A stretch of DNA of 64,000 bases, taken from contig NC_054538.1 of assembly GCF_017654505.1 (NCBI RefSeq), positions 18,857,912 to 18,921,911 on the forward strand, read 5' to 3'. The notes beneath the pieces are model-generated. The model did no database searches, was not told the origin of the DNA, and saw only the letters and a list, made by a program, of their open reading frames with translations. A program made the position numbers and the translations under genes. Within the stretch, counting starts at the first letter, position 1. Each line of letters starts with the position of its first letter. This document shows positions 20,586-31,536 of this stretch, in pieces. The DNA comes from Polyodon spathula. Its lineage: Eukaryota > Chordata > Actinopteri > Acipenseriformes > Polyodontidae.

Positions 20586-22709
20586 AGCAGAAGCTCACAG
20601 TATCAAGGGACGGCATCACTGACCCTCAAGGAACACCCTTCAGATATTTTTTTATTGCTGATCTAGTACTTAGGTATGTGGTAAAACTCTTACAGTGTGT
20701 TTAATTAACCTCACTTAATAACATTCAATTGACCAAATAGCTTGAATAGCAATTCTTTTTTCATGATAGATGCAGTTTTGTTTTTCAGCATCTCATTCAT
20801 TTAGGCTCATGCTTTAATTACATTTAAATGACATAGACAGAAGTTTACCTAAAACACATAAGGATTTTGAAATAGCACAATGTGCTATGATAGCGGAGAG
20901 CAAAACTGTTTACACAGATCATTTGCCACAGGCAGAAATTAATAATAACAGTTATCAACCCATGTAATTCTTTAATTTGCCAAGCATATACTTTTATCTC
21001 ACAGCTCAAATTTAGTCAAATATAATGTTTGCTTGTTTCTTGCTTCTTTGGTTGATGCTTATATAATTATTTAAACAGAGAATGGGTAGGGATGTGGATT
21101 AGCAATGATTTCAAATACCTCAAGCCTATCGGGTCAACTCCAGCTCAAGTCTGAACTGATTAGAAGTAATTTCCATCTGATATGTATTAAATGCTTAAAG
21201 GAACTTAGTTTTCTATGGTAGTAACCACTGACTAACAAAATGCATACAGTGATGCCTTCCGGTCAGGACCAACAGAAACCCTTACTCATACTAAAGGAAT
21301 TGCCACTCCCAAACAAGATAGTGTTATCGTTGTCAATAACATATACTGCAGGGCCATCATTGGCAGCCGTCACGTTGGGTCTGGGGTCTAGGAGGTGTTT
21401 CAATTGGTCTGAAGGGGTAAATGACCAATCTTCAATGGCAACTGTCTCTAGTTCCTTCAGGGAAGTGTGGACTAGAAAGCTACAGAGTCAATTCTCCAGA
21501 ATGGCCCATGAAGTTATCACTTTGTTGATATAAAGTTTAAGAAGTCTTAGATACATAAGCCACTGCCAAACAAAGTGCCCACACTATCAGCCCTCTGTGA
21601 AAGTCTAGGTTCATGTCAGAAATGTCATTTGCTTACAAAAATTTGAAAAATCACAAAACTGAGTTTGTATCTTCTCCGTGTTTCAAATTTTTTGTCCAAC
21701 CACTGTACAACCTCAAGAGGCATCTTAAACGGTTTCAACTCCCACCAGACTAGGGATGATTGGCTTATTGACTCATACATTAATTGATGTATTGGCTTAA
21801 TTCAACAAATTTCCTGTGGGAGTAATGAGCAGAGAAGAAGAATGAACATTTAAGTGCCTAAATTAACGTGCAATTTTTCTGTCAGATAATTATGATTTAC
21901 TTGTGGTGACATGTGCAATTGCAGAAGAAGAAAACGTCTCAATGTGTGTCTTAAAGATCTTTATACTGCATGTCATTGCGCTCTACTGACATAATTCCGC
22001 AGCTGGTCAACTGAAATACTTCTGTACGGTAGTTACCGAGGTATCATTACTTTATTATGCTGCAGAGCACTGTCTATGACAGCAATTATAAACCACAGTT
22101 TTCTGTACAGTTTACATTATATAGAATGCTGAATAGCCCTTTAAGAGACTATATAGAAAAGCACTCCAACCATGTTAACAAAAATGAGCCAAGATGCATG
22201 TCTGTACACAGATCAAAAATGACTTGTCAATTGAAATAAAAACAGTTTATAATTTAGGAGATGCTGTACTAAAAAGGGGTATCAGATGACCCAAGTGACC
22301 CACATTTTGGGTAGTCACGCAAATTGATATTCAAACCTGGAGCCCTGCAACAGTCATTGTACAACCCGCAAAATAAAACGTATACGTGAGATTCAATTCA
22401 AGGTCAATCTTGGAGCTATGGGGTATGGGCAGATCAAATCAACCCCTTAAGGTTTGGTTTAGTGTTTGGAAGTTATGTTTAAATATATAATGTTTTATAT
22501 GTGGGAACCAAGTGGATTTTTTATTTTTTTTTCAGCTGAAAGATAACACCCATAAGCATTTACTCCACATTCCCTGCTTAGTAAAACACACTTCTCCTAG
22601 GGAAGAGCCTGCAGGTGACGGGAATTCGTTATCTCTGCCTATGTCAGCTAATCTGGAGTCAGATAAATCCATGTGTCTCTTGCTGATTAAGTGCAATGGG
22701 CATTTGGTT

Positions 22710-22715
22710 ACTTGC
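22710..22715 (-). other. Probable GC-type 5' splice site of ryr2 exon 3
   Basis: Read on the minus strand, the first six intron bases after the last full codon GGG are GCAAGT. This is the consensus of the minor U2-type GC-AG introns, which need strong pairing to U1 at the other positions. The neighbouring GTAACC is out of phase with the next exon. This is inferred from exon length and phase; no transcript was available. Confidence 0.65.
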
Positions 22716-22820
22716 CCCTTCTGCCTTCTCTTCAGTGTTGGCCAGCATCTCCTGAAGGGCCCGCACGGAGAGAGACTGCTCCAGCACAAAGGTGCAGATC
22801 GAGAGATCTGGAGGGACATT
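22716..22820 (-). CDS. ryr2: Ryanodine receptor exon (third coding exon), RYR2-like
   Basis: This 105-bp exon encodes 35 residues, from [20 protein letters not shown] to NTEEKAEG. It continues the NTD-A beta-trefoil domain of the channel. SICTFVLEQ is the RYR2 form (RYR1 has AICCFVLEQ). It corresponds to human RYR2 exon 3 (N57-G91), whose in-frame deletion is known in inherited arrhythmia. The acceptor on the minus strand is a run of twelve T followed by GCAG. If the exon ends at the conserved phase-0 position, the donor is GCAAGT, a GC-AG intron type rather than GT-AG. A GT lies four bases further in but would change the phase and break the frame into the next recognised exon. Confidence 0.93.
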
Positions 22821-24584
22821 CTGCAAAAAAAAAAAACAACACACCAGATTTCATTAATAACGTGCTCTCGGCTACCTGCATTAACACTGTTTGGTGTTAT
22901 CATAGTATTTCATATGTCTTAGCAACACGCTTCTGTCTTCAACGAGACATGTGCAGTACTAGTTGCTAAAAAAGTAGATATTAAAGTCACTGTGTAGGGT
23001 CCCTTTTAAATAGAATCCCTGTATACCTGTGAAGCAGTGTCAGAAATTGTGCAACTGAACCCAGGGCTATTCAGCGGCTCTTTTAAACCCTTTCTCCCAG
23101 GTTCCATGTCTAACAGTGAAATGTCAGAATTGTTATTTGGGGTGGGAGGCTCAGAACCAAATCATTCAGCCTAATGGAAATTGCTATAATATATATTGTA
23201 TAATGGCTAAAACGGTGAAGGATCGATACAGGATCTGCCTAAAGAGGTGCTGGGGGAGGGTGGGGGGGGGGGGGGTCTCTTTAAAATGTTTTGGGTCATG
23301 TTTAGCAGAAAATGCAAGGGTAAAAACACACTTTCAGAAAGGAGTAAAACTGTCTTAACAATATAAACCTAGCAAAGAATTGATCAATTGAACAATAATT
23401 TGACTAATCCTAGCTTCTTCTTACTATTTTTTTTTTATTTTTATTTTTTAAGTTAAAATGGTTTTATCCCTTTCAGAAAACTCACCTTTGGCCTTGCACT
23501 TGATTGCTAAATAAGACCATATGAGTCAATGGGAATGATATAATTTAAATAAACTTTGTCTGGCTTTTAATTACATCCAATTATTTTCAAGTGATTTTAA
23601 GCTAAGGTTGGTCTTCTGATTTGCTCTGTTGTCGCACTACCGTACCTACTCTCCCTTAACCATGGACTAGTCAGTTCCTAAAGACACACACACACACACA
23701 TTACAAGACTAAAATCACTCAAATCAAAAACTGAATTTGAAATAATGAGGGACACAGCAAATTGAACAATCAAAGGCAAGGCCACAACTTTGACTGTTAA
23801 TTACAGCAGTTTTATTTGGTGCAAGTTTCAAAGGGATATATCAGCCATCAAGTACATGTATTACTAAAGAAGCCTACATTAGCCTTGGGTTGTTTAACAC
23901 TTAGACGTGTATTTTTGTATCCCCCAGAGAGTGGCCAAACCATACCAGGCTGACTTTTTAATTTTATTTCCAAGGTTTCTGACGGGAAAGAGTTACTGTA
24001 GTTCAGCGGCTCTCCTAAGGTTTTCCTTTTCTCCTCCACTCTATAACCAGGTATCTCACAGAGCTGAGAACGCATTAAACACTCTTCCAATGCATATGGT
24101 AAAACCATATAAAGGAAATTTAATTAACATGTTTCATCATTACAATAAGAGTACTCATAGTAGCCAGAAAAATGAAGTGTAATGTGTAAATCTTTCCCAG
24201 TCACATTCACATTGGTTTAGGGTCATCAGGCCCTATTCGCTTCACAGACTGTGTTAGGGAATGTTTTCAATTATTTTTTTAAAGCCCATGCTAATTATTT
24301 AAATCAGGAGTGATTATAATCATTCTCTTGGGTGAAACAGTAGACTAATAATCTCAAGACTAATCCCTCACTAAAACAGTTGGAAAAGGAATGAAATGCA
24401 AACTTGGTTTAATTAACCAACTCCTCTGCATCATCATCATCATCATCATCAGTAATCCCTTTAATTTGTTATTCTTGAAAATACCAAACTCCATGAAAGC
24501 AGGGACTTGGTGAATCAAAAGAAAAAGTTTCCATAGCAAAGCTATCAGGTAATCACTAAATATTCGCTAACTAATATGCTGTGC

Positions 24585-24771
24585 TCATGTGCACATTACT
24601 GTGCACAACACATAAATAATGCATGAAGTGCAATCCCCATGCCTAAATACAACTCTATATTTGAAATCACTTTATATCCCATGCACCAATACCTATACAC
24701 CAACATTAACACACCACACGCAACATATAACACACAAATACACGCAGGGGTGGGGCACACTGCCACAGGAA
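24585..24771 (-). mobile_element. LTR fragment, same family as the 6604-10329 LTR
   Basis: The stretch with CCTATACACCAACATTAACA and the end GGGGCACACTGCCACA closely match 10190-10329 of the split solo LTR (CTATACACCAACATTTAACA, GGGCACTTTGTCACA). Only this outer portion is recognisable. Confidence 0.75.
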
Positions 24772-25064
24772 GTGATGAGACTAGAGGGTACCACAGAACA
24801 TATCATTAGGATTGATGTCTGGCCAGTAGGGCCGCTGTAGTGTAAGATGATTCCATCGCTGCCAATGTTGCCTTCCTAATCTGCAGGAGAGCCAGAGCCA
24901 ATGCAACAGGAACCCGTACTCCCCCCTGACTGTATAACTCACCCAGTGAGCTGTCTGGGGAACCCGGCTCCTTGTTTTTTCATTTTGTTTGTTGTCATTG
25001 TCACTCAGTATTGCTGCTCCCCCTACTTACTTTCATTATACAATGTATGCAAGAAAATTTGCAT

Positions 25065-25082
25065 GGGGGGGGGGGGGGGGGG
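25065..25082 (+). repeat. Run of 18 G
   Basis: A homopolymer tract of 18 G; a second of 14 G lies at 23262-23275. In the ryr2 pre-mRNA both are C-rich. G-quadruplex formation on the plus strand is possible but untested. Confidence 0.9.
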
Positions 25083-25517
25083 TTGTGTTAAATTATTTAT
25101 TTTTAAACATTGTTTTAAGTCAGCTGAGTACTGTGTCCAGAATTCATTGTTTCTACGTCTTTCAAAAAAGCTTGTCAGGTGAACAGAGTGTAGTCGGGCA
25201 ATGATAGACGCATATGCAATAACTATCTTTTATTCCGTTTTTTTTTTAATAGCAAATATTGTTATATTCCAGCCAGGGCATTCTTTCATATCAGTTAAGT
25301 GTTGGTACTGTTCAGGCTAAGTTACTCTCTCTTCAGGTTTTGAAACTGGTCCTGTGATGCCGGCCAGGCCGAGTACACATAACTAGATTCATGAAGTGTA
25401 CATTCTAAGGCTATCATTTTACTTTTAAAATTGGCAACAACAACAAGACCTTTGGTGCAACGTTCTTTTCACAAAGGTTTGAAGTCACAGAAGTTGTACA
25501 GTATTTCCAGATCTTAC

Positions 25518-25637
25518 CTTGGAATTTGAGGTGGACTCCAGAAAGCAAAGTCTGTTGCCAAAGCCCTCTGCAGCCAGACAGAGCTTCTGCTGTTCTTTGT
25601 GGATGGTCGCAGAACACTGCAGTACAACCTCGTCAGC
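25518..25637 (-). CDS. ryr2: Ryanodine receptor exon (second coding exon), RYR2-like
   Basis: This 120-bp exon encodes 40 residues starting [17 protein letters not shown] and ending in LESTSNSK. It matches the start of the N-terminal beta-trefoil domain (NTD-A) of ryanodine receptors, the tetrameric Ca2+ release channels of the sarco/endoplasmic reticulum. The wording [19 protein letters not shown] followed by ESTSNSK fits RYR2 better than RYR1 (TVLKEQLK, EPTSNAQ) or RYR3. On the minus strand the acceptor is a pyrimidine tract ending CTCTTACAG, and the donor after AAG is GTAAGA. Both ends are phase 0 and the length matches the mammalian second exon. The next exon, at 22716-22820, continues the protein without a gap. 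The first coding exon, about 16 residues, should lie at higher coordinates and was not found, so intron 1 probably exceeds 38 kb. The paralogue (a or b after genome duplication) cannot be decided. Confidence 0.93.
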
Positions 25638-25924
25638 CTGTAAGAGAAAAACAGCTTGTTGAAACACATAGCTGAGTTGATAAGTGCCACAACCATTACT
25701 GGCTGGCATCAGATGCAGTCCAGCTGGTATTTTGAAGTTTGAAGTGGTGTTCCTTCAATTACACCACACCAGGTGGGCACAATGCCATACAGGCTGTTCA
25801 ATATTGAAAATAATGTTACATGCATACAGTATTCTACCGTAGAGAAATGTGATAATCATGTACACCAAGTGGACCAGCAACTGCAGTGAGTTTAACAGCA
25901 GCTCTAAGTAGGAATTTGAATATA

Positions 25925-26330
25925 TCAATCAATCAATAAATCAATAAATTTTTATTTTATATTGTGCCTTTCATAGTGGACCACCATCAGAAAGCGCTTT
26001 ACAAGATGATGTAACAACAAGAAAATCTATAATACTTTAAATACAGAGAAATGCCTAATACATGCTATACAGTTTAAAAAAAAAACGTGGATAACACACG
26101 ATTGTAACATAATACATGAAATAGTAGCAGCAACACGGCAGTTAATAGCAGATATTAGGCTTAAAGAGCATAGAAAGCAAGAGGGAACAGGTGGGTCTTA
26201 AGAGTTGATTTAAAGCGAGCGATGGTGGGAGCATCACGCACCAAAGCTGGGAGAGAGTTCCAGAGAGTTGGTGCACTTTTGCTTGGGGATAACAAGCAGA
26301 CCAGAGTCGGAGTGGGAGTTTGAATTATGT
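25925..26330 (-). mobile_element. LINE 3' end with the SINE-type tail
   Basis: The minus strand codes for a LINE C-terminus (TNSLELSPSFGARDAPTIAR, then FKSTLKTHLFPLAF, the usual end of an L2-type ORF2) followed by a 3' end reading CTTGTAAAGCGCTTT and GTGGTCCACTATGAAAGGC. The plus strand starts with an (AATC)n tail. The 3' end is nearly the same as the tail of the SINE at 61179-61434. Strongly 5'-truncated. Confidence 0.82.
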
Positions 26331-27688
26331 GCTCAGTAAACTATGTATAGCAGGCAAAAATGTCAAGTGGAAATGACTGAGTATGAAAGGTAAGTTCAAA
26401 GACATGGTTTCAACATTATATCAAGCTTTGGCCAGAGAAAAATAAAGAAATAAATAAAGAAAATAAAAATATACATGCATACTGTTTGATGGAAATTGGT
26501 TTATGGACAATTTCACAAGAACAGATGAAAAGAAATAGTTAAGGGGCCACATCTTATTTTAAATGATATGTTTTCAGTATACATATAACGTTAGTTATGA
26601 CACACTCCAAGACAATTCCAACACCTTCTGATCTCCTATCCACCAACTGAAAGAGTCATACCGACTCCCTTCAGAAAAAAAGGTAACTTGGCCATTATCC
26701 TCAATCTGCTGTTTGCTGCTAGTGACCGCCTTACATAATTAAATGTAACAGAAGCTTAATACATGTAAGTATTAATTATACTTTATTGATAATGAGAATA
26801 ACAAAATGAGTGTTGTAATTATAAGCGATTCAACCACAACTCTACAATACACTGTCTTCCATCAAGACAGTCACGACCGATGGAGTCACTACTTTATATT
26901 TGTCTCTCCTCTGGCAGTGCTCTTGATTTGTTGTCCAGATAACAGACCAAGACTAGCATACATATCTAAATTTATAAATACAACAATGTGGGAAATAAAA
27001 GATGCACAAGAGACACACCCACAAAAAGAAGACACAAATAAGGAATACAGCCCGCCCAATATGAAAACTACAATAAAAAAAAAGAAGCTAAAGGGAGATT
27101 CCTTTCATCTGCAGGCAAATTATCCCTTCAGTGTCAAATACAGAAAATAACTTAAATTGAAGTACAATACATGAAAAATGGCAACAAGCTGTTTTCCTTA
27201 CTTACATAAATAAAAACAGGTCAATTGAATGTGTTTCAGATAACAACTGGCCACATGGGAGGTTTGCAAGTGTCTCGATGAAATCTCCATTGAGGGTTAA
27301 GGTGTAACATAACGGTAGTGTAATTGGGAAGACTAGATCAAAGTCAAAGCATTCTTTGTGTGTGTGTTATGGAGGAGGGGTGAGGGTGGTTAAGGTGAAA
27401 CAGACTACAAGGGAATGAATGGTGCAATTATCAAAAGGGGTCTGAGAGCAGCTTACAAGTAGGCTTCAAGAGCAAAGCGATAAATCTGTAAAATCTGTAG
27501 TTTTACAAAATGCAGTTTGTGGCTGCCAGCAAATGAATCCTTAAATTTCCAACAACAATTCATGACTTAACGAAGTGTTCAGTATAGTGCAATCAAATTA
27601 AATACTTGACTGAGATGTTTCAACTATGCCTGTATTTTAGGTATAAAATAAAATAAAATAAGTTCAAAACTGTATTTTTATATATATA
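26331..27688 (-). other. Unassigned ryr2 first-intron sequence
   Basis: No exon or element recognised. A 114-codon frame at 26806-27150 (plus) has no motif and no support. Confidence 0.4.
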
Positions 27689-27764
27689 CAGGGTGATTAG
27701 AAAGTAAGTTTACCACATCAATGCATCATACATCATATGGTAAACATTCTTTCAAATCACCCTG
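27689..27764. mobile_element. 76-bp near-perfect palindromic MITE
   Basis: It starts CAGGGTGATTAGAAAGTAAG and ends with the near-complement CATTCTTTCAAATCACCCTG; the two ~35-bp arms almost meet, so the whole element folds on itself. CAGGGTG-type termini are seen in mariner-like elements. TA-rich sequence lies on the left and a (TG)n(TA)n tract on the right. Confidence 0.8.
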
Positions 27765-27774
27765 TGTGTGTGTG

Positions 27775-27843
<69 letters not shown>
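27763..27843. repeat. (TG)n(TA)n compound microsatellite
   Basis: Ten TG units followed by about 60 bp of TA, abutting the palindromic MITE. Confidence 0.95.
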
Positions 27844-27848
<5 letters not shown>

Positions 27849-30800
27849 CAATGTCTTTAAATTGATCCAATCGGAAGCATTCAAACATGCTTCCATGCTT
27901 CCATTAAAAAACTGTCCGGCATACCTGCAACTGATGCCCAAACAAACCAAGACCAGGGGTTCATTTGTGCTAGATCCATCCCAGATCTGGTACCTTTTTG
28001 TCTGGTGAGAAACAGTTTTTAAATGATGAATGGAATAAAAAAAGTTTTTTTTTTTGTTTTTGTTGTTGTAAAAAAGAACTATATAAACACAACGTACAAT
28101 AAAAAAAAATGTTTCTGTCGCATGAGATGAATGAGAAATGTATACAGTAGCAATACATTTTAGGATGCAATGTCTAACAGTAGGAAAATCACTAGTTATT
28201 TTGCCCGCCAACCTGCAAGACGCCAAAAACTCTCATAGCTCCTATTCATCAGATTTGTCGGCCTGCCACTGTTATTAATCACGTTAAACATGTCTATGTA
28301 AAGGTGGGCATGCAGCTACCACCAACAGTAAGGCACAAAACACTGATTTCCAAGTATATGAGAACTTGAAGCATTTATGGGAGCCACTGTACAGCATATT
28401 AGGTGAAAAAACAGAAATGCTAGTCCTCATTTTTTAATTATAAGATCTGGTACTTTTTTATTTACAAATTAAACACTGCTTGTAACTATCCCCCTGTCCG
28501 TACATAGGATTGTTACTTCTGGCTCTAAAGCAAAGTTCAAAGTTCAAAGTTCTCCACAAACGCTGGCAGTGAGGCAAGGGTTCATGGATGAGTTTCTATT
28601 GTGATTGCACAGCTGTAAAATTATGTACGTCTCTCTCTCCTAATCTGTCTGCTGGAGATGAATGAGCCCCGGTCATTCAGGGATAGAAAAAAGAACAAGA
28701 AAAAAATGATGGCTCAAGGAGAGACACGAACATAGTTTCTGAATGGTCAAGGTTTATTTATGTTTTGCCTGATCGGTGTGATGGGTCATTTCCCTGAGAT
28801 GTGCGAGAAAGGACAGTTTCACTCCTCTGTCTCGCTCTTGCTCAGCCGTGAGGCAATTTTCCCAGAAAATAAACCGATTGGTAATCCTGACCCACCTCCC
28901 TGATTTCATTAAGAAGATTACACAAGGTGATTATATTCCCTTTTGATTAACATCGATTCAGTTTAAAACCCCAATTCATCACAACATGTACACTCAATCA
29001 TTTTGTCTGTAATTATATATTTAATGATTGATTCATTCATTAATTATTTGATCTGTCAACATGATTTCAATCTGTAGACAGATTTCCGCCCATGTGGAAA
29101 TACCTTCCATAAAAGTCTTAGGTTTTAATATCAAACCTAATGGCATGTATTAAAACTGCAGCTGTAGCGGAACTATTTCATACTGTAATTTTGGGTTACT
29201 AGCCTGGGGTATAGAAAAACATGTTTGGCATATTGACCTGTACAATGGCTTCATTTTCTTCATATGTAACATACAGTACCGCAGTGTCTGCCTGACAAAT
29301 AGCAATCAATTAATTGGGTACACAAAATCGAATCGATGACTGTACTGCTTCATTTGTTTTCGCTCCATTCCTGTAAACGCTGCAGCATCAGGCATTGCAT
29401 CTTATCAATACTCTACCACCTAACCTTCACTATCTGTGAAACACACAATGCAGAAATCCATATTATTACATGTTGTACATGTTATTGTTTGTTTGTTCAG
29501 CACTTCCCTTTAATAAGATGCATGTTGGGATTATAGGTTCTGTACAGCATTGTGCAGAGATGCCACTGGAACTGGTTCTGCCATTTGGTGCTACTTGTCT
29601 TTGTACTTAATAAATGCTCAGTTAGTAAATATCATATATTTTATGTTGAAACACCTGTTCAATGTTGTGGGTTTACCATTACAAAAACCGTAACTTGAAA
29701 AAGATTGAACAGTAAAAATGAGGTTTACAATTCGCCTCTCTGCGCTCGGCAGTTCTTCTTTTCCTTTGCCCCCCCACTATTAAGAACATAAGAACAGGCG
29801 CCCCTGTCTAGATGCTCTGTGTTTCTCTTCAGTGTCATGTTTTGAATAGTTCACAAAATAATGTTTTGTGTCCTATTTTCAAGATAAAAACTAAATAGCA
29901 TTGTTTAATTACAATTAGGGCGTCTGAATTTTCGGTTTTACGCGATTTAACACGATCAACCCGATTTGCATACCCCAATGCGTGGATATATACATACGTT
30001 GACGATTTAAACTGTTGACGACAACTTGTTGTGAACACTTCATGCTTAAGCATTTGTTTATTTCTTTATAAATAAAACCCGATTTCTACCTGAATATTTA
30101 TTCTTTCTTGATTAGTTATAAAAAATAAATCCACCCGATTTTTAAAAAAGCATTCACCCATTTGAAAAAAAAAATTACCCAAAAATCAGACGCCCTATTT
30201 ACAATGCATAAGCTGTTCCGATGTTATTCAAATAATACACGATGCAATGATCTTTGTTTCCTAGTTATACCTGTAGTTAATCCAAAGCAAAATAATTTTA
30301 TTCCCCATTGTTTTGGTATTCTAGCAAACATGAAACAGTAGGACATGAATTGGTATTCCTTTATAATACTGCATGATTCAATGCCAGTAAACGCCTCAAT
30401 CACACAGCCCCCATAAGTCATAATCATATTGAAAGATCCATTATATTTATATAAAGTTTACAGTGGTAAAAGTATAGCAAAGTGTAGTAAAAGCATGTAA
30501 ACTACTATGGTAAATACATAGCATACCCATGGGGAAATTGCAAAACTACTGTGCAAATGCATCATTTTTAAAACAGTAAATAAGAACATTTTAAAAAGCT
30601 GTCAGTGTACATTTTTCTCTTAGCAGATATACATTCTTACCTTTCACAGCTACTTATCTATTACAGAGGTTCCTGGTAGGATTGGAATCTCTCACCATTT
30701 GACACACAATTTGGTTTGTAAGCTTATGACCTATAAACACCAGCCACTTTCAGGATACAAAGATGCCATATGAAATCAACATTAACGTCCTCAAAATATA

Positions 30801-31480
30801 ATAATGATCAATGTAGACAAGTGAAAAGTGCTATGGATTTAGATCTAACAGGCACTGCAACCATGTATGAAAGCACCACGTTTCATGTATGAAACCACCA
30901 CTGCTGGTTCGCCTTTAGATTTATGGCTTCAAATGCAATAGGAAAAAAGAGCAGATTTATTCTGACATCACAGAGCTTGATCAATGTGAAAAGCACACAA
31001 CCTGACACTGCCAAATGACGCGAAGCATGCCTATTAATTCCAAGCACACATTAAGATGAAATGAGATGAAACATGCAGTTCTGTTTCCTTAATGCTGTTG
31101 AATGCAGGGCTATTCTCCATGCTAGGCTTTTCTTGATTTATTGGTTACTAAAGAACTTCATGACAAACATGCACTGGATTTTTGATAATAGCATTTGTTT
31201 AAACGTTTTATAGTAGCATGTTTTTTACTGAAGTGCTCCTCTTTTGCTTAAGTCAGATAATATACTAATTTGATTCCTGACAGACATAAAAAAGATCCAT
31301 TTCCCAGCTAACTTAATAATTTGACATGCCATTTCAGATCTTAGCCATGCTATTTAAAATAAAAATAATAATCATAGCAAATTAAATAACCAAAAAAAAA
31401 TATATTGTTTAATATATATTGTATATTAGCCTCTCGTGCTAATTAAAAATAAATAACTAACTAAACAAACAAATAAATAC

Positions 31481-31536
<56 letters not shown>

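Larger units (their letters stand above)
18422..20640 (-). mobile_element. DIRS-type tyrosine-recombinase retrotransposon, copy A, with LTR insertions
   Basis: Read from 20640 downwards on the minus strand: a reverse transcriptase/RNase H C-terminal piece (20322-20585), a putative LTR (19876-20340), the N-terminal part of the tyrosine recombinase (about 19663-19875, with LKVYLAAISACHVKIESL in shifted frames), a clear LTR (19117-19657), the C-terminal part of the recombinase (about 18710-19116), and a 3' terminal block with direct and inverted repeats (18422-18700). A second copy of the same family is at 59028-60415. The 5' part of the element (gag and most of RT) is missing. Confidence 0.85.
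13940..22715 (-). other. ryr2: ryr2 intron between exon 3 and the microexon
   Basis: 8.8 kb with an AG acceptor and a probable GC donor. It holds a TIR element (14242-14760), a pogo-like element (17650-18379), and a DIRS retrotransposon with LTR insertions (18422-20640). Stretches 14761-17649 and 20641-22715 are unassigned apart from a short (CA)n near 16910-16940. I searched it for a 21-bp exon encoding QVDVEKW and found none. Confidence 0.8.
22821..25517 (-). other. ryr2: ryr2 intron between exons 2 and 3
   Basis: 2.7 kb, GTAAGA donor and T-rich GCAG acceptor on the minus strand. It holds two long G runs (23262-23275 and 25065-25082), a (CA)n near 23685-23700, an (ATC)n near 24430-24451, and an LTR fragment (24585-24771). 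The rest is unassigned. Confidence 0.85.

Noticed and set aside
22512..22969. Plus-strand frames over the exon 3 region (up to 136 codons)
   Set aside because: They are shadows opposite the real minus-strand ryr2 exon.
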